DNA of 64,000 nucleotides, taken from Chloroflexota bacterium. Its GTDB lineage: Bacteria; Chloroflexota; Anaerolineae; Anaerolineales; Villigracilaceae. Position 1 is the first letter of the stretch; each line of letters starts with the position of its first letter. The stretch is taken from positions 186,001 to 250,000 of the forward strand of contig JACRBN010000025.1 in assembly GCA_016213105.1 (NCBI GenBank), given 5' to 3'. The position numbers and the translations under genes were made by a program. The notes beneath the pieces are model-generated. The model was not told the origin of the DNA, did not search any database, and saw nothing but the letters and a program-made list of their open reading frames with translations. Below, piece by piece: positions 22,388 through 31,330 of the stretch.

Positions 22388-23955
22388 CGTCTTAGGCGGG
22401 CGAGAACCAGCCGTGTGAGCATTTTTATTTCGGGGACTTGCAGGATCAGCACACCCAGGCCGTAGACCAGCCCGCCGAGGATGACCCCGCCCAGGGCGGT
22501 GACCGCGCGATGCTGCCCGCCCGTCAGCCTGATCCAGGCCAGCAGGCTGAGCGCCATCCCCAGCGCGGAGAGGGCCGCGGCTCCAAATCCGCGCAGGAGG
22601 TGGGGGCCTTCCAGGCTGCCGAAGCGTTTGCGCATGAAGAAGAACAGCGTGGCCGCCTCCAACGCGGTGGCCAGCGAATTGGCCAGGGCCAGCCCGCCGA
22701 GCGGCAGCCAGCCCATCGATGCAAACCCCGCTGAAAAGGTAAAACTGAAGACCACGTTCAAACCCATCGCCACGGTGCCGATCAACACGGGCGTCTTCGT
22801 GTCGTGCTGGGCGTAAAAGGCGCGCGTCAACACTTCCATCAACGAGTGGCCGACCAGTCCCGCCGCGTACCACAGCAAGGCCCAGGCCACCATCTGCAAA
22901 TCCCTCTCGTCGAACGCGCCATAAAAATAGAGCAGGCGCACCAGCGGCTCGCGCAGGACGATCAATCCCACGCTGGCGGGCAGGGCGATCAGCATCACCC
23001 CGCGCAGGGACGCGACCAGCAGGCCGCGCATCTCGTCCATTTTGCCGAGGGCGTGCTGGGCCGAGAAGGTCGGCATGGCCGCGATCGCCACCGATTGGGC
23101 GATAGCCGCCTGCGCCATCAACATCAGCGAGAAGCCGATGGACAAGCTGGCCATGCTGCCCTCGCTCATGGTCGAAGCCAGCCAGCCGTTGACCCAGAAG
23201 TTCAACTGCACCACGGCCACGCCCAGCAGGCGCGGCGCCATCAGCAGGAACACCTGGCGCACGTCGGGATTGTCCATGCCGAGCGTGGGCTGGTAGGCTC
23301 CGCGCTGTTTCAACAGGGACGGGATTTGCAGCAATAAATAGAAGGCCGCCCCGATCACCACACCCCAGGCCAGCCCGTAGACTCCCATCGTGGGCGCCAG
23401 CACCAGCGCGCCGAAGATGATACCCAGCTGGTACATGGCGGGCGTCAACGCGGGGATGAAGAAGACCTGGTGCGCGTTGAGGATGCCCACCACCAGTCCG
23501 CCCAGGCCGAAGAGCACGGAGGCGATCAATTGGATGCGCAGCAGGGAAACCGTCAGCGCCAGCAGCGCGGGGTCGTCGGCCAGGCCCGGGGCCAGCAGGT
23601 AGCGGACGATCTGCGGGGCGAGAAAAGCCGCCAAAACGGCCAGCAGGCTGAGGGTCAGGGTGACGGCGTTGGCGATGGCCGAGGCCAGCCGCCAGGCGGA
23701 ATCCCGCTCCCCTTTGGCGAGCAATCCCGTAAAGGTCGGGATGAAGGCGGAGCCCAGCGCGCCGCCCGCCACGAGCAGGAAGAGCGTCTCGGAGACGCGG
23801 TTGGCGTAGAAGAAGGCGTCCAGTTCGTGCGAGACCCCGATGGTGCTGGTCACGAGCATGCTGCGCGCCAGCCCCGTCAACTGCCCAAAAACGATGGCAA
23901 ACATGACGGTGCCTGCGGCGCGCGCGATCTGTCGGTTGGAGTTGGTGTCGGTCAC
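22384..23955 (-). CDS. murJ: lipid II flippase
   Basis: A 523-residue polytopic membrane protein of the MOP/MATE superfamily, MurJ type. The start of the conserved part, QIARAAGTVMFAIVFGQLTG, then LDAFFYANRVSETLFLLVAG and GALGSAFIPTFTGLLAKGE, is characteristic of MurJ, as is FYAQHDTKTPVLIG later on. About 14 hydrophobic segments are visible. It moves lipid II across the membrane for peptidoglycan building. A GTG start at 23955 is chosen: extending to the ATG at 24051 would overlap the divergent lipoprotein gene and add a non-conserved tail. Confidence 0.88.
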   Translation of the reverse strand: MTDTNSNRQIARAAGTVMFAIVFGQLTGLARSMLVTSTIGVSHELDAFFYANRVSETLFLLVAGGALGSAFIPTFTGLLAKGERDSAWRLASAIANAVTLTLSLLAVLAAFLAPQIVRYLLAPGLADDPALLALTVSLLRIQLIASVLFGLGGLVVGILNAHQVFFIPALTPAMYQLGIIFGALVLAPTMGVYGLAWGVVIGAAFYLLLQIPSLLKQRGAYQPTLGMDNPDVRQVFLLMAPRLLGVAVVQLNFWVNGWLASTMSEGSMASLSIGFSLMLMAQAAIAQSVAIAAMPTFSAQHALGKMDEMRGLLVASLRGVMLIALPASVGLIVLREPLVRLLYFYGAFDERDLQMVAWALLWYAAGLVGHSLMEVLTRAFYAQHDTKTPVLIGTVAMGLNVVFSFTFSAGFASMGWLPLGGLALANSLATALEAATLFFFMRKRFGSLEGPHLLRGFGAAALSALGMALSLLAWIRLTGGQHRAVTALGGVILGGLVYGLGVLILQVPEIKMLTRLVLARLRR

Positions 23956-24042
23956 GGCGGGGATTATACCCGGGTATGATGTGAGCCAATCGTACTGAAC
24001 AACCGTGCTATAATTTTTGCCACCCCCCTTTCTGGAGACGAG

Positions 24043-25167
24043 ATGAAACAAATCCTGGGAATGATCGCCTGCATCCTGCTGCTATCCGCCTGCGCGTCGG
24101 GGCCTGAAGTGATCGTTTTTCCATCGATGGAGGTGCAGCCCCTGATCGTCACCCCCACGCCGACCAATGATCCCGTCAAGGGCGGTTTCGCCCTGCCGGC
24201 CGCGTACAGCGTGAAAGGGTCGTGGTACGAGTTGTACTTCACCGATCCCGCCAGCCCGCTGGCCGCGCAGCAGACGGGCGGCGCAGATGGGCCGCTGGTG
24301 GAGGCCATCGACGGGGCGCGCCTGAGCGTGGATGTGGCCATCTACAGTCTGAGTCTCGACAGCATCCGCGATGCGCTCATCCGCGCCCACGACCGCGGCG
24401 TGCAAGTGCGGATGGTGATGGAAAGCGACAATCGCGACCGCTCCGATCCACAGAAGTTGAGCGACGCGGGCATCCCCGTGCTGGGCGACCGCCGCGAGGG
24501 GCTGATGCACGACAAGTTCGTGGTGATCGACAACGCCGAGGTCTGGATGGGTTCGATGAACTTCACCGACTCGGGCGCCTACGAGGATAACAACAACCTG
24601 ATCCGAATCCGCTCGGTGAAGATGGCCGAGAATTACACCACCGAATTCAACGAGATGTTCGTGGACGACATGTTCGGCGCCGACGATGTGCCCGCCACCC
24701 CCAACCCGCGCGTGACGATTGACGGCATCCCGATCGACGTGTATTTTTCGCCCGACGACAACGTGGCCAACAACCTGCTCGACCTGCTCTACAACGCCGA
24801 GGAAAGCATCTACTTCATGGCCTACTCGTTCACATCGGACCCGCTGGCGGAGGCCATCCGCGCGCGGGCCGAGGAGGGCGTGACCGTGAAGGGCGTGATG
24901 GACTCGGAGCAGATCAACTCCAACATCGGCACCGAGTTCGACCCCTTCCGCCAGGCCGGGCTGGACGTGCGCCGCGACGGCATCGCGGGACTGCTGCACC
25001 ACAAGGTCATCATCATCGACGAGCAGATCGTCATCACCGGCTCGTACAATTTCACCAACAGCGCCGAGACGCGCAACGACGAGACCCTGATCGTCATCTA
25101 CGATCCGTTCCTGGCCTCGAAATTCGTGGAGGAGTTCCAGAGGGTGTTCATGCTTGCAACGCCGTAA
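24043..25167 (+). CDS. phospholipase D-like lipoprotein
   Basis: A 374-residue lipoprotein: the signal MKQILGMIACILLLSAC ends in lipobox LSAC (Cys17). Two HKD motifs are visible: LMHDKFVVIDNAEVWMGSMN (residues about 154-173) and LLHHKVIIIDEQIVITGSYN (residues about 323-342). The second lacks the usual K-to-D spacing only slightly and looks active. The family includes phospholipases, cardiolipin synthases and Nuc-type nucleases; exported two-HKD forms are often nucleases or phosphodiesterases. GGAGACG is the ribosome site; TATAAT lies at 24009-24014. Confidence 0.88.
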   Translation: MKQILGMIACILLLSACASGPEVIVFPSMEVQPLIVTPTPTNDPVKGGFALPAAYSVKGSWYELYFTDPASPLAAQQTGGADGPLVEAIDGARLSVDVAIYSLSLDSIRDALIRAHDRGVQVRMVMESDNRDRSDPQKLSDAGIPVLGDRREGLMHDKFVVIDNAEVWMGSMNFTDSGAYEDNNNLIRIRSVKMAENYTTEFNEMFVDDMFGADDVPATPNPRVTIDGIPIDVYFSPDDNVANNLLDLLYNAEESIYFMAYSFTSDPLAEAIRARAEEGVTVKGVMDSEQINSNIGTEFDPFRQAGLDVRRDGIAGLLHHKVIIIDEQIVITGSYNFTNSAETRNDETLIVIYDPFLASKFVEEFQRVFMLATP

Positions 25168-25185
25168 GGGCATCCAAACCTGCAC

Positions 25186-25212
25186 AAGCCGCCTGAATTC
25201 AGGCGGCTTTTT
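25186..25212 (+). terminator. rho-independent terminator after the phospholipase D-like gene
   Basis: AGCCGCCTGAATTCAGGCGGCT is a near-complete palindrome (first 20 bases from 25187), followed by T5. It lies 20 bp after the stop codon at 25167. Confidence 0.9.
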
Positions 25213-25363
25213 GATTCCCTGCCCTCCCTGCCGGTTCGACGATTGCAAATCGTCGACGATCTGCGTGCCCCACTCCCAAATTGCCTGTTTTTTGCCCGTA
25301 ACCTTTTTGGCCTTCCGTCGACTAATCGGATGTAAACACTCCAATATTTTATGAGGTGATAAG

Positions 25364-26308
25364 ATGAAAAAATCCCAGCGTTTCCCCCTGTTGACCGTCA
25401 TCCTTCTGGCGGCCTATGTACTGAGCGCCTGCGGCACTGCGGCGCCCACGGCCGCCCCCGCGGCCCAGCAATCGTCCTCCAACGCGGCTGTGAGCGGCCC
25501 CCAGGTGTTGGCCGTGGAAGTGGCCTTTAGCGGTATGGTCGAAGCCATGAACGGCACCCAATGGGTCGTGGATGGCAAGACCATCACCGTGGAGCCGCAG
25601 GCAGTGGCTGGCGGCAGCATCCAGGTCGGCGACATGGTGAAGGTCGAAGGCACCGTCCAGAAGGATGGCTCGATCACCGGCACCCGCGTACACAATTCCA
25701 TGGCGCTCAACGCGGATGCGCCTGTCGTCCCCGCCAGCAATCCCGACGCGACCCAGACGCCCGCTCCCGCCACGGGCGGTGACCTCGAGGTCGTCGGCGT
25801 GATCGAGGCCATGACCGATACGAGCGTGACCATCGGCGGTGTCGTCTACCAGTTGACCAATCTGAGCGAAGTGAAGGGCCTGCTGGCGGTCGGTGACCAG
25901 GTCAGGATCCAGTACGTGGTCAATGTCGATGGAACGCTTGCCATCCGCCAGATCGAACTCAACTCGTTGGGTGACGACAATGCCAACGACAACGCCAATG
26001 ACGACAACGCCAATGATGACAACGGCAATGACGACAACGGCAATGACGACAATGGCAATGATGACAATGGCAATGATGACAACGGCAATGACGACAACGG
26101 CAATGACGACAATGGCAATGACGACAATGGCAATGATGACAACGGCAACGACGACAACGGCAACGACGACAACGGCAACGATGACAACGGCAATGATGAC
26201 AATGGCAACGATGACAACGGCAATGACGACAATGGCAATGATGACAACGGCAATGATGACAACTCCAACGACGACAACAGCAATGACGACAACTCCAACA
26301 ACGACTAA
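25364..26308 (+). CDS. DUF5666-domain lipoprotein with Asn/Asp repeat tail
   Basis: A 314-residue protein. The signal peptide ends in ALSAC-like VLSACGTAA (Cys near residue 24). Two beta-barrel-like DUF5666 repeats follow: residues about 45-110 (FSGMVEAMNGTQWVVDGKTI then VEPQAVAGGSIQVGDMVKVEG) and about 145-205 (VVGVIEAMTDTSVTIGGVVY). From residue about 207 the protein is a pure NDDNG repeat with about 16 units, coded by a 15-bp tandem repeat. Such tails are strongly acidic and could bind calcium or act as a surface spacer. GAGGTG precedes the ATG. The same domain and a similar tail occur in the anti-sigma protein encoded downstream. Confidence 0.8.
   Translation: MKKSQRFPLLTVILLAAYVLSACGTAAPTAAPAAQQSSSNAAVSGPQVLAVEVAFSGMVEAMNGTQWVVDGKTITVEPQAVAGGSIQVGDMVKVEGTVQKDGSITGTRVHNSMALNADAPVVPASNPDATQTPAPATGGDLEVVGVIEAMTDTSVTIGGVVYQLTNLSEVKGLLAVGDQVRIQYVVNVDGTLAIRQIELNSLGDDNANDNANDDNANDDNGNDDNGNDDNGNDDNGNDDNGNDDNGNDDNGNDDNGNDDNGNDDNGNDDNGNDDNGNDDNGNDDNGNDDNGNDDNGNDDNSNDDNSNDDNSNND
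26023..26262 (+). repeat. 15-bp coding tandem repeat (about 16 units)
   Basis: GGCAATGACGACAAC-type units repeat in frame as GNDDN. Differences between units are mostly synonymous C/T changes at third positions, so the protein repeat is kept while the DNA varies, which suggests selection on the peptide. Unit number could vary by slippage. Confidence 0.9.
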
Positions 26309-26319
26309 CTGATCCCGAT

Positions 26320-26358
26320 CCTCTTCCGATGGTCAACTCCTCTGACCGTCGGAAGAGG
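26320..26358 (+). terminator. hairpin after the repeat-tail lipoprotein gene
   Basis: CCTCTTCCGATGGTC (26320-26334) and GACCGTCGGAAGAGG (26344-26358) form a 15-bp stem with one mismatch and a 9-nt loop. No T tract follows, so it may be a weak terminator or an mRNA-stabilising end; TATACT lies just after it, before the sigma gene. Confidence 0.5.
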
Positions 26359-26374
26359 GGATGATATACTCGGC

Positions 26375-26971
26375 ATGAACGCGCACGGAATTATCACATC
26401 CCCCGGAATGGTCTTGTTGTCAATGTCCACGTACGATGAGAGACGCGCCCTGGCTGGCCTGCAGAAGTTGGACTCGCAGGCCATCAGCGCCGTCTACGAT
26501 CAATTCTTCCCCGATGTATATCGCTATGTGTATTACCGCCTCGGCGACCAAACCGTTGCGGAGGACATCGCCAGCGACGTATTTGTCCGTCTGTTGGAAG
26601 CGGTACAGAATCGACGCGGGCCGCAATCGAACATCAAGGGCTGGTTGATCTCCACGGCCTCCCATGCCATCGCCGACCATCTGCGCCAGCGCTACCGCCG
26701 CCCTGTGGAAGCGATCTCCGAAAATCATGTGGATGCTCAGCCCAGCCCGCCTGCGGAATTCGACCTGCGCGAACAGAACCGTTCCGTCCAGCAGGCGTAC
26801 GCGCAACTAACCGCCGAACAGCAGCACGTGCTGGCCCTGCGGTTTGGCGATGGATATTCCCTCGAAGAAACCGCGCTGCACATGCAGAAGAATGTCAATG
26901 CCGTCAAAGCCCTCCAGTTCCGCGCGCTGGCTGCGCTCCAGCGCCAGATTGGTGAAGCACACCATGAATAA
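26375..26971 (+). CDS. ECF-type RNA polymerase sigma factor
   Basis: A 198-residue protein. Region 2 is visible as AVYDQFFPDVYRYVYYRLGD then AEDIASDVFVRLLEAV, with the -10-recognition part GWLISTASHAIADHLRQRYR. Region 4 is LTAEQQHVLALRFGDGYSLE then ETALHMQKNVNAVKALQFRA, a helix-turn-helix. The true start may be the ATG at 26423 (STYDERRALAGLQ), since sequence before it is not conserved-looking. It overlaps the next gene, a membrane anti-sigma candidate, by 8 nt, so the two are co-translated, the usual ECF sigma/anti-sigma layout. Confidence 0.88.
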   Translation: MNAHGIITSPGMVLLSMSTYDERRALAGLQKLDSQAISAVYDQFFPDVYRYVYYRLGDQTVAEDIASDVFVRLLEAVQNRRGPQSNIKGWLISTASHAIADHLRQRYRRPVEAISENHVDAQPSPPAEFDLREQNRSVQQAYAQLTAEQQHVLALRFGDGYSLEETALHMQKNVNAVKALQFRALAALQRQIGEAHHE

Positions 26972-28295
26972 CAAACTTTACGACGCCCTCGAAATTTGTC
27001 TCCAGGCCATGGAACATGGCGCCAGTCTGGATTCCGTCCTGGCGCGTTTCCCCGACCTGACATCCGACCTGCGCCCCATCCTGGAAGCCGCCCGGCGCGC
27101 GCGGGAAATCCCCGCCCCCCTGCCCTCCGCAGACGCCACGCGTCGTGGACGGGCGGCGCTGCTTCAACGCGCCGCGGAAATGCGGGAGGCAAAACGTCCC
27201 ATCCGCAGGCGGCAGTCGGTGATCCCCTTCTTCCAGCGCCTGGCGATTGCCTTGAGCATCGCCGCCATTGCCTTGATGAGCGGAACGGGCCTGGTGCAGG
27301 CCTCCACCACCTCCCTGCCGGGCGAAAATCTCTACCCCGTCAAACGCACCTGGGAGGATATGCGCCTGCTGTTCGTCTCCTCTTCCGCACAGCGCGAGGC
27401 ATTGGAAGGCGAGTACGAAGTGGAGCGCCTGGACGAGGTCGCCGAACTGCTGCGCGAAGGACGGGTGGTCTCCATCACCTTCACCGGCCTGGTGACCGAA
27501 CATACCGACGAGAGCATGCTCGTCTCCGGGCTGCCCGTGGCGTTGACCGCACAGACCCGCTATACGGGTGACCCGCTGACCGAGGGTGCCTCCGTGATCG
27601 TGACCGGTCGCACCGATTCGGTCGGGCGCGTGACCGCCCTCTTGGTCCAGACCCTGCCGCCCGGCACGATGGTGCCGACCGGGGAGCAGGAGGATGAATC
27701 CTCCCATGACCAGGGCGAACGCAGCAGCACCTTCCACATCGAGGGCACACTGCAGAGCATCGACGGCAGCGTTTGGGTCATCGACGGGCAAACGGTGTAC
27801 GTGGAGAATCCCACCCTGCAAACGCTCGTCCAGGTCGGCATGCGCGTGGAGGTCAGGGGCTACTTCAGCGTCGACGGGCGCTTCATCGTGACGCGGGTCG
27901 AGATCGAGGACGCCGCAGCGGAGCAGAACGACTCATCCTCCGAAGACGATTCCGATTCATCGAACGACAACCCGGACACGAACGAAAACAGCGACGACGA
28001 TAACACGAATGAAAACACCAACGATGACAACACCAATGAAAACACGAACGACGACAACGAGAATCAGAACACGAACGACAAGGATGAGAACGACAACTTG
28101 AATGACAACTCGAATGACAACGGCACCGACGAAAACGACAATGGCGACGACAACGAGAATCTGAACGACAACTCGAACGATAATTTGAACGATAACGAAA
28201 ATGACAACAGCAACGAGAACGACAATTCGGGGAACGATAACCAGAATGAGAACGACAACTCGAACGATAACGACAACAGCAACGAGAGCAATTAG
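26964..28295 (+). CDS. membrane anti-sigma candidate with DUF5667 and DUF5666 domains and an Asn/Asp tail
   Basis: A 443-residue protein. Residues 1-85 form a cytoplasmic helical part (YDALEICLQAMEHGASLDSV) that could hold the sigma factor. Residues about 92-112 are one membrane segment (LAIALSIAAIALMSGTGLVQ). Residues about 115-165 match DUF5667 (TSLPGENLYPVKRTWEDMRL). Two DUF5666-like repeats follow (residues about 175-230 and 250-315). The last 120 residues are rich in N, D, S and E without a fixed repeat unit. The ATG at 26964 is inside the sigma gene end and matches the conserved N-terminus. The outside domains could sense a surface or envelope signal. Confidence 0.75.
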   Translation: MNNKLYDALEICLQAMEHGASLDSVLARFPDLTSDLRPILEAARRAREIPAPLPSADATRRGRAALLQRAAEMREAKRPIRRRQSVIPFFQRLAIALSIAAIALMSGTGLVQASTTSLPGENLYPVKRTWEDMRLLFVSSSAQREALEGEYEVERLDEVAELLREGRVVSITFTGLVTEHTDESMLVSGLPVALTAQTRYTGDPLTEGASVIVTGRTDSVGRVTALLVQTLPPGTMVPTGEQEDESSHDQGERSSTFHIEGTLQSIDGSVWVIDGQTVYVENPTLQTLVQVGMRVEVRGYFSVDGRFIVTRVEIEDAAAEQNDSSSEDDSDSSNDNPDTNENSDDDNTNENTNDDNTNENTNDDNENQNTNDKDENDNLNDNSNDNGTDENDNGDDNENLNDNSNDNLNDNENDNSNENDNSGNDNQNENDNSNDNDNSNESN

Positions 28296-28298
28296 CAG

Positions 28299-28346
28299 AA
28301 ACATGACACATCCCGAAAATAATCTTTCAAGGATGTGTCATGTTTT
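28299..28346 (+). terminator. long inverted repeat after the anti-sigma gene
   Basis: AAACATGACACATCC (28299-28313) and GGATGTGTCATGTTT (28331-28345) are perfect 15-bp arms with a 17-nt loop and a short T run. It lies 4 bp after the stop codon at 28295. The arm sequence GTGTCATGTTTTT recurs at 28445. Confidence 0.7.
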
Positions 28347-28354
28347 AAAGGCAT

Positions 28355-28550
28355 TTGGACGCTGATTCACGCTGAAAAACGCGGATTTTTCTTTGCCTCA
28401 TCAGCGAAATCAGCGTTTTTCTGCGTCCAGATTAAATTTGGGGTGTGTCATGTTTTTATTTCTCCGCACAAACCCCGCGGGGACGCGGATAAATGCAGAC
28501 TCTTTCGCATTCCATCAGCGCCCATCCGCGTTTTCAGCGTCCCGATTCAA
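28355..28550. repeat. dispersed intergenic repeats (CAGCG type)
   Basis: Short inverted stretches such as GACGCTGATTCACGCTGAAA and AAATCAGCGTTTTTCTGCGTC, followed by ATCCGCGTTTTCAGCGTCCC, fill this 390-bp gap before the HerA-like gene. They are of the ATCAGCGAAATCAGCG kind seen in many environmental genomes. I see no gene in the gap. Confidence 0.45.
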
Positions 28551-28686
28551 CAATGTGCTGTAGAGAGTTTTTCATCCGTTACTGCGGGCAAAATCGTTGA
28601 GAACCCTTCCGCATTGCAAGAAGCAGTAAAATAGAGTAAATTAACCGCCTGGAACGTCCGTTCTATTTCTTCGCAGGAGAGACCTC

Positions 28687-31251
28687 ATGGCTGACAACGA
28701 ATTTTATCTGGGCCGCGCCTATGACCCCAAGGCTGGAAAAGCCACCCCACAGGAAATCCGCTACGACCCCGCCGACCTGACCACGCATGCCGTGGTCACG
28801 GGCATGACCGGCTCGGGCAAGACCGGCCTGTGCGTGTCCCTGCTCGAAGAAGCTGCCCTGCAGGGCGTGCCGGCCCTGATCATCGATCCCAAAGGCGACC
28901 TGACCAACCTGCTCCTGCACTTCCCCGACCTGGCCCCGCAGGACTTTCAACCCTGGGTCGATCCAGACATCGCCCGCCGCTCGGGCAAGACCGTCGAGCA
29001 GGCGGCCATGGAGGCGGCGCTCTCCTGGCGCAGCGGCCTGAGCGAGTGGGGCATCACCCCCGACCGCATCCGCGCGCTGGCCAACGCCGTGCAATTCGCC
29101 ATCTACACGCCCGGCTCGGATGCGGGCATCCCCGTCAGCGTGTTGTCGTCGCTGGCCGCGCCCGGGCTGGATTGGGCCACCCACCGCGAGTCCCTGCGTG
29201 AACGCATCTCCAGCACGGTCACGGCCCTGCTCGGGCTGGTCGGCATCGAGGACGTCGACCCGATCCGCTCGCGCGAGCACATCCTGCTCTCCAACCTGTT
29301 CGAGAGCGCCTGGAGCCAGGGACGGGGCGTCGACCTGACCGAGTTGATCCTGCAAACCCAGACCCCGCCCTTCGAAAAACTGGGCGCCTTCCCGGTCGAC
29401 ACCTTCTACCCACCCAAGGATCGCATGGAACTGGCGATGGCGCTCAACAACATCCTGGCCTCGCCCGCCTTCGAAGTCTGGCGCGAAGGCCAGCCGCTGG
29501 ACGTCAAGACCCTGCTCTTCGCCGAAGACGGCCGGCCGCATCACAGCATCTTCTACCTGGCGCACCTCTCCGACACCGAGCGCATGTTCTTCGTCACGCT
29601 GCTCTTCACCGCGGTCGAGTCGTGGATGCGCACGCAGTCGGGCACCAACGCCCTGCGCGCCCTACTCTACATGGACGAGATCTTCGGCTACCTGCCGCCC
29701 ACGGCCAACCCGCCCTCCAAGACGCCGCTGCTGCGCATGTTGAAGCAGGCGCGCGCCTTCGGCCTGGGCCTGCTGCTGGCCACCCAAAACCCGGTCGACG
29801 TGGACTACAAGGGCCTGTCCAATGCGGGCACCTGGTTCATCGGCAAACTGCAAACCGAACAGGACAAGAACCGCCTGCTCGACGGTCTCGAAAGCGCCAC
29901 GGGCGGCTCCTCGCGCGCGGCCTTCGACAAGCTGATCTCCTCGCTGGGCAAGCGCGTCTTCATCATGCAGAACGTCCACGAGAAGACGCCCATCCTCTTC
30001 CAGACGCGCTGGGCGATGAACTACCTGGCTGGCCCGATGACGCGCACGCAGATCCCCGCGCTGAATCAACTGGTGGGAGCGAGGGCAGTGGACAGTGGAC
30101 AGTCGTCCGTGGACAATGGACCGCAGACCGTGTCTGCACCTGCGCCCTCCTTCTCTGTACCGCAGCCGTCTCCCGTTTCGTATGCCGCGCCGGCCCCCGC
30201 GGCGACTCCCGTAAAACCTGCGACCCCCAGCCGCGTGGACCCGGCCGGGAGTTCGACGACCAAGCCGCCCGTCCCGGCCGGGGTGGCGGAATACTTCCTG
30301 CCACAGAATTACAGCCTGCCCGAGGCCTTCAAGTATGCGGCCAAGACCATGCCCGCCGAGGCCATGATCGAAGGCGTGATCTACCGTCCCGCCCTGCTGG
30401 CTTCAGCGCAGGTGCGCTTCCTCGACCGCAAATACGGCGTGGACAGTGAACTGGCCCGCGCCGCGCTGGTGGCCGCGCCCGAGAAACGCGGCGTCGTGCG
30501 CTGGGATGATTTCATCTACAACGGCCCCTCGCTCGATCAGGTGGACACCTCCCCCGCCGCCTCGGCCCGCTTCGGCGTGATCGATGCGCCGCTCAACGAT
30601 GCCCGGTTGATCAAAGCCCTGCAAAAGGACTTCACGGATTGGGTCTATCGCTCGTCCACCATCAAGGCCCGCGCCAATGACACGCTGAAGGTGTACGCGG
30701 GTCCCGACGTCTCGCAGGCCGAGTTCATGAAGGCCTGCGCCGAGACTGCCCGCGACGCGCGCGATGCCGAGATCGCCAAGAAGAGCGCCACCATCGACCG
30801 CCAGATCAAGACCCTGCAGGACAAGCTCGACCGCGAGGAACGCGAACTGCGCCAGGACGAGGCTGAACTCGGCCAGCGCAAAATGGAGGAGATGGGCACG
30901 CACGCCGAGAACGTCTTTGGCCTGTTCACGGGCAGCCGCTCCACGCGGAAACTGTCCTCCTCGCTGACCAAGCGCCGCATGACCGAGCAGGCCAAAGCTG
31001 ACGTGGACGAATCCATCGACGCCATCTCGCAATTCAAAAAGGAACTGGCCGTGCTGCAACAACGCCGCCAGGACGTGGTCGATGACGTCAACGCCAGTTG
31101 GGGCGACGTGGTCAACAAGATCACCGAGGTGGTCATCGCCCCCAAGAAGACCGACGTTTTCATCAACCTCTTCGGCGTGGCCTGGCTGCCCTACTACCAG
31201 GTCAGGGCCGGCGGCGCCATCCTCGAAATTCCCGCCTTCGGCGCAGAATAA
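28687..31251 (+). CDS. HerA-like (DUF87/DUF853-type) ATPase
   Basis: An 854-residue protein. Walker A is GMTGSGKT (residues 39-46) and Walker B is ALLYMDEIFGYLPP (residues about 323-336); sensor-like LLLATQNPVDVDYKGLSNAG follows, as in HerA/FtsK-type motor ATPases. Residues about 460-535 are a Pro/Ala/Ser-rich linker. The C-terminal 320 residues include a long charged coiled coil (KSATIDRQIKTLQDKLDREE, then RELRQDEAELGQRKMEEM) and a final beta part. Such ATPases move DNA or protein; no NurA nuclease gene is adjacent, so a role in repair is not supported by context. The ATG at 28687 has AGGAGAG upstream. Confidence 0.82.
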   Translation: MADNEFYLGRAYDPKAGKATPQEIRYDPADLTTHAVVTGMTGSGKTGLCVSLLEEAALQGVPALIIDPKGDLTNLLLHFPDLAPQDFQPWVDPDIARRSGKTVEQAAMEAALSWRSGLSEWGITPDRIRALANAVQFAIYTPGSDAGIPVSVLSSLAAPGLDWATHRESLRERISSTVTALLGLVGIEDVDPIRSREHILLSNLFESAWSQGRGVDLTELILQTQTPPFEKLGAFPVDTFYPPKDRMELAMALNNILASPAFEVWREGQPLDVKTLLFAEDGRPHHSIFYLAHLSDTERMFFVTLLFTAVESWMRTQSGTNALRALLYMDEIFGYLPPTANPPSKTPLLRMLKQARAFGLGLLLATQNPVDVDYKGLSNAGTWFIGKLQTEQDKNRLLDGLESATGGSSRAAFDKLISSLGKRVFIMQNVHEKTPILFQTRWAMNYLAGPMTRTQIPALNQLVGARAVDSGQSSVDNGPQTVSAPAPSFSVPQPSPVSYAAPAPAATPVKPATPSRVDPAGSSTTKPPVPAGVAEYFLPQNYSLPEAFKYAAKTMPAEAMIEGVIYRPALLASAQVRFLDRKYGVDSELARAALVAAPEKRGVVRWDDFIYNGPSLDQVDTSPAASARFGVIDAPLNDARLIKALQKDFTDWVYRSSTIKARANDTLKVYAGPDVSQAEFMKACAETARDARDAEIAKKSATIDRQIKTLQDKLDREERELRQDEAELGQRKMEEMGTHAENVFGLFTGSRSTRKLSSSLTKRRMTEQAKADVDESIDAISQFKKELAVLQQRRQDVVDDVNASWGDVVNKITEVVIAPKKTDVFINLFGVAWLPYYQVRAGGAILEIPAFGAE

Positions 31252-31253
31252 CA

Positions 31254-31280
31254 GTAGGGCGGGATAGTATCCCGTCCTAC
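31254..31280. terminator. palindrome after the HerA-like gene
   Basis: GTAGGGCGGGATAGTATCCC followed by GTCCTAC is an inverted repeat with a few mismatches, directly after the stop codon at 31251. Related GCGGGATA/TATCCCGC palindromes occur at 61108-61122 and, in shorter form, CGCGAGATA/TATCTCGCG at 53777-53795. Confidence 0.55.
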
Positions 31281-31330
31281 TTTGCAAATCGATCACACAG
31301 GTCACGCCTCAAGCGTGGCCTGCTTTTTTA

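Noticed and set aside
22085-23989. Long minus-strand open frame in a second frame over murJ
   Set aside because: It is an antisense-type shadow caused by high GC; it lacks any conserved motif, while the murJ frame has clear family blocks.
26023-26262. CRISPR-like regular repeat
   Set aside because: Units are 15 bp without spacers and are read in frame as GNDDN, so it is a coding tandem repeat.
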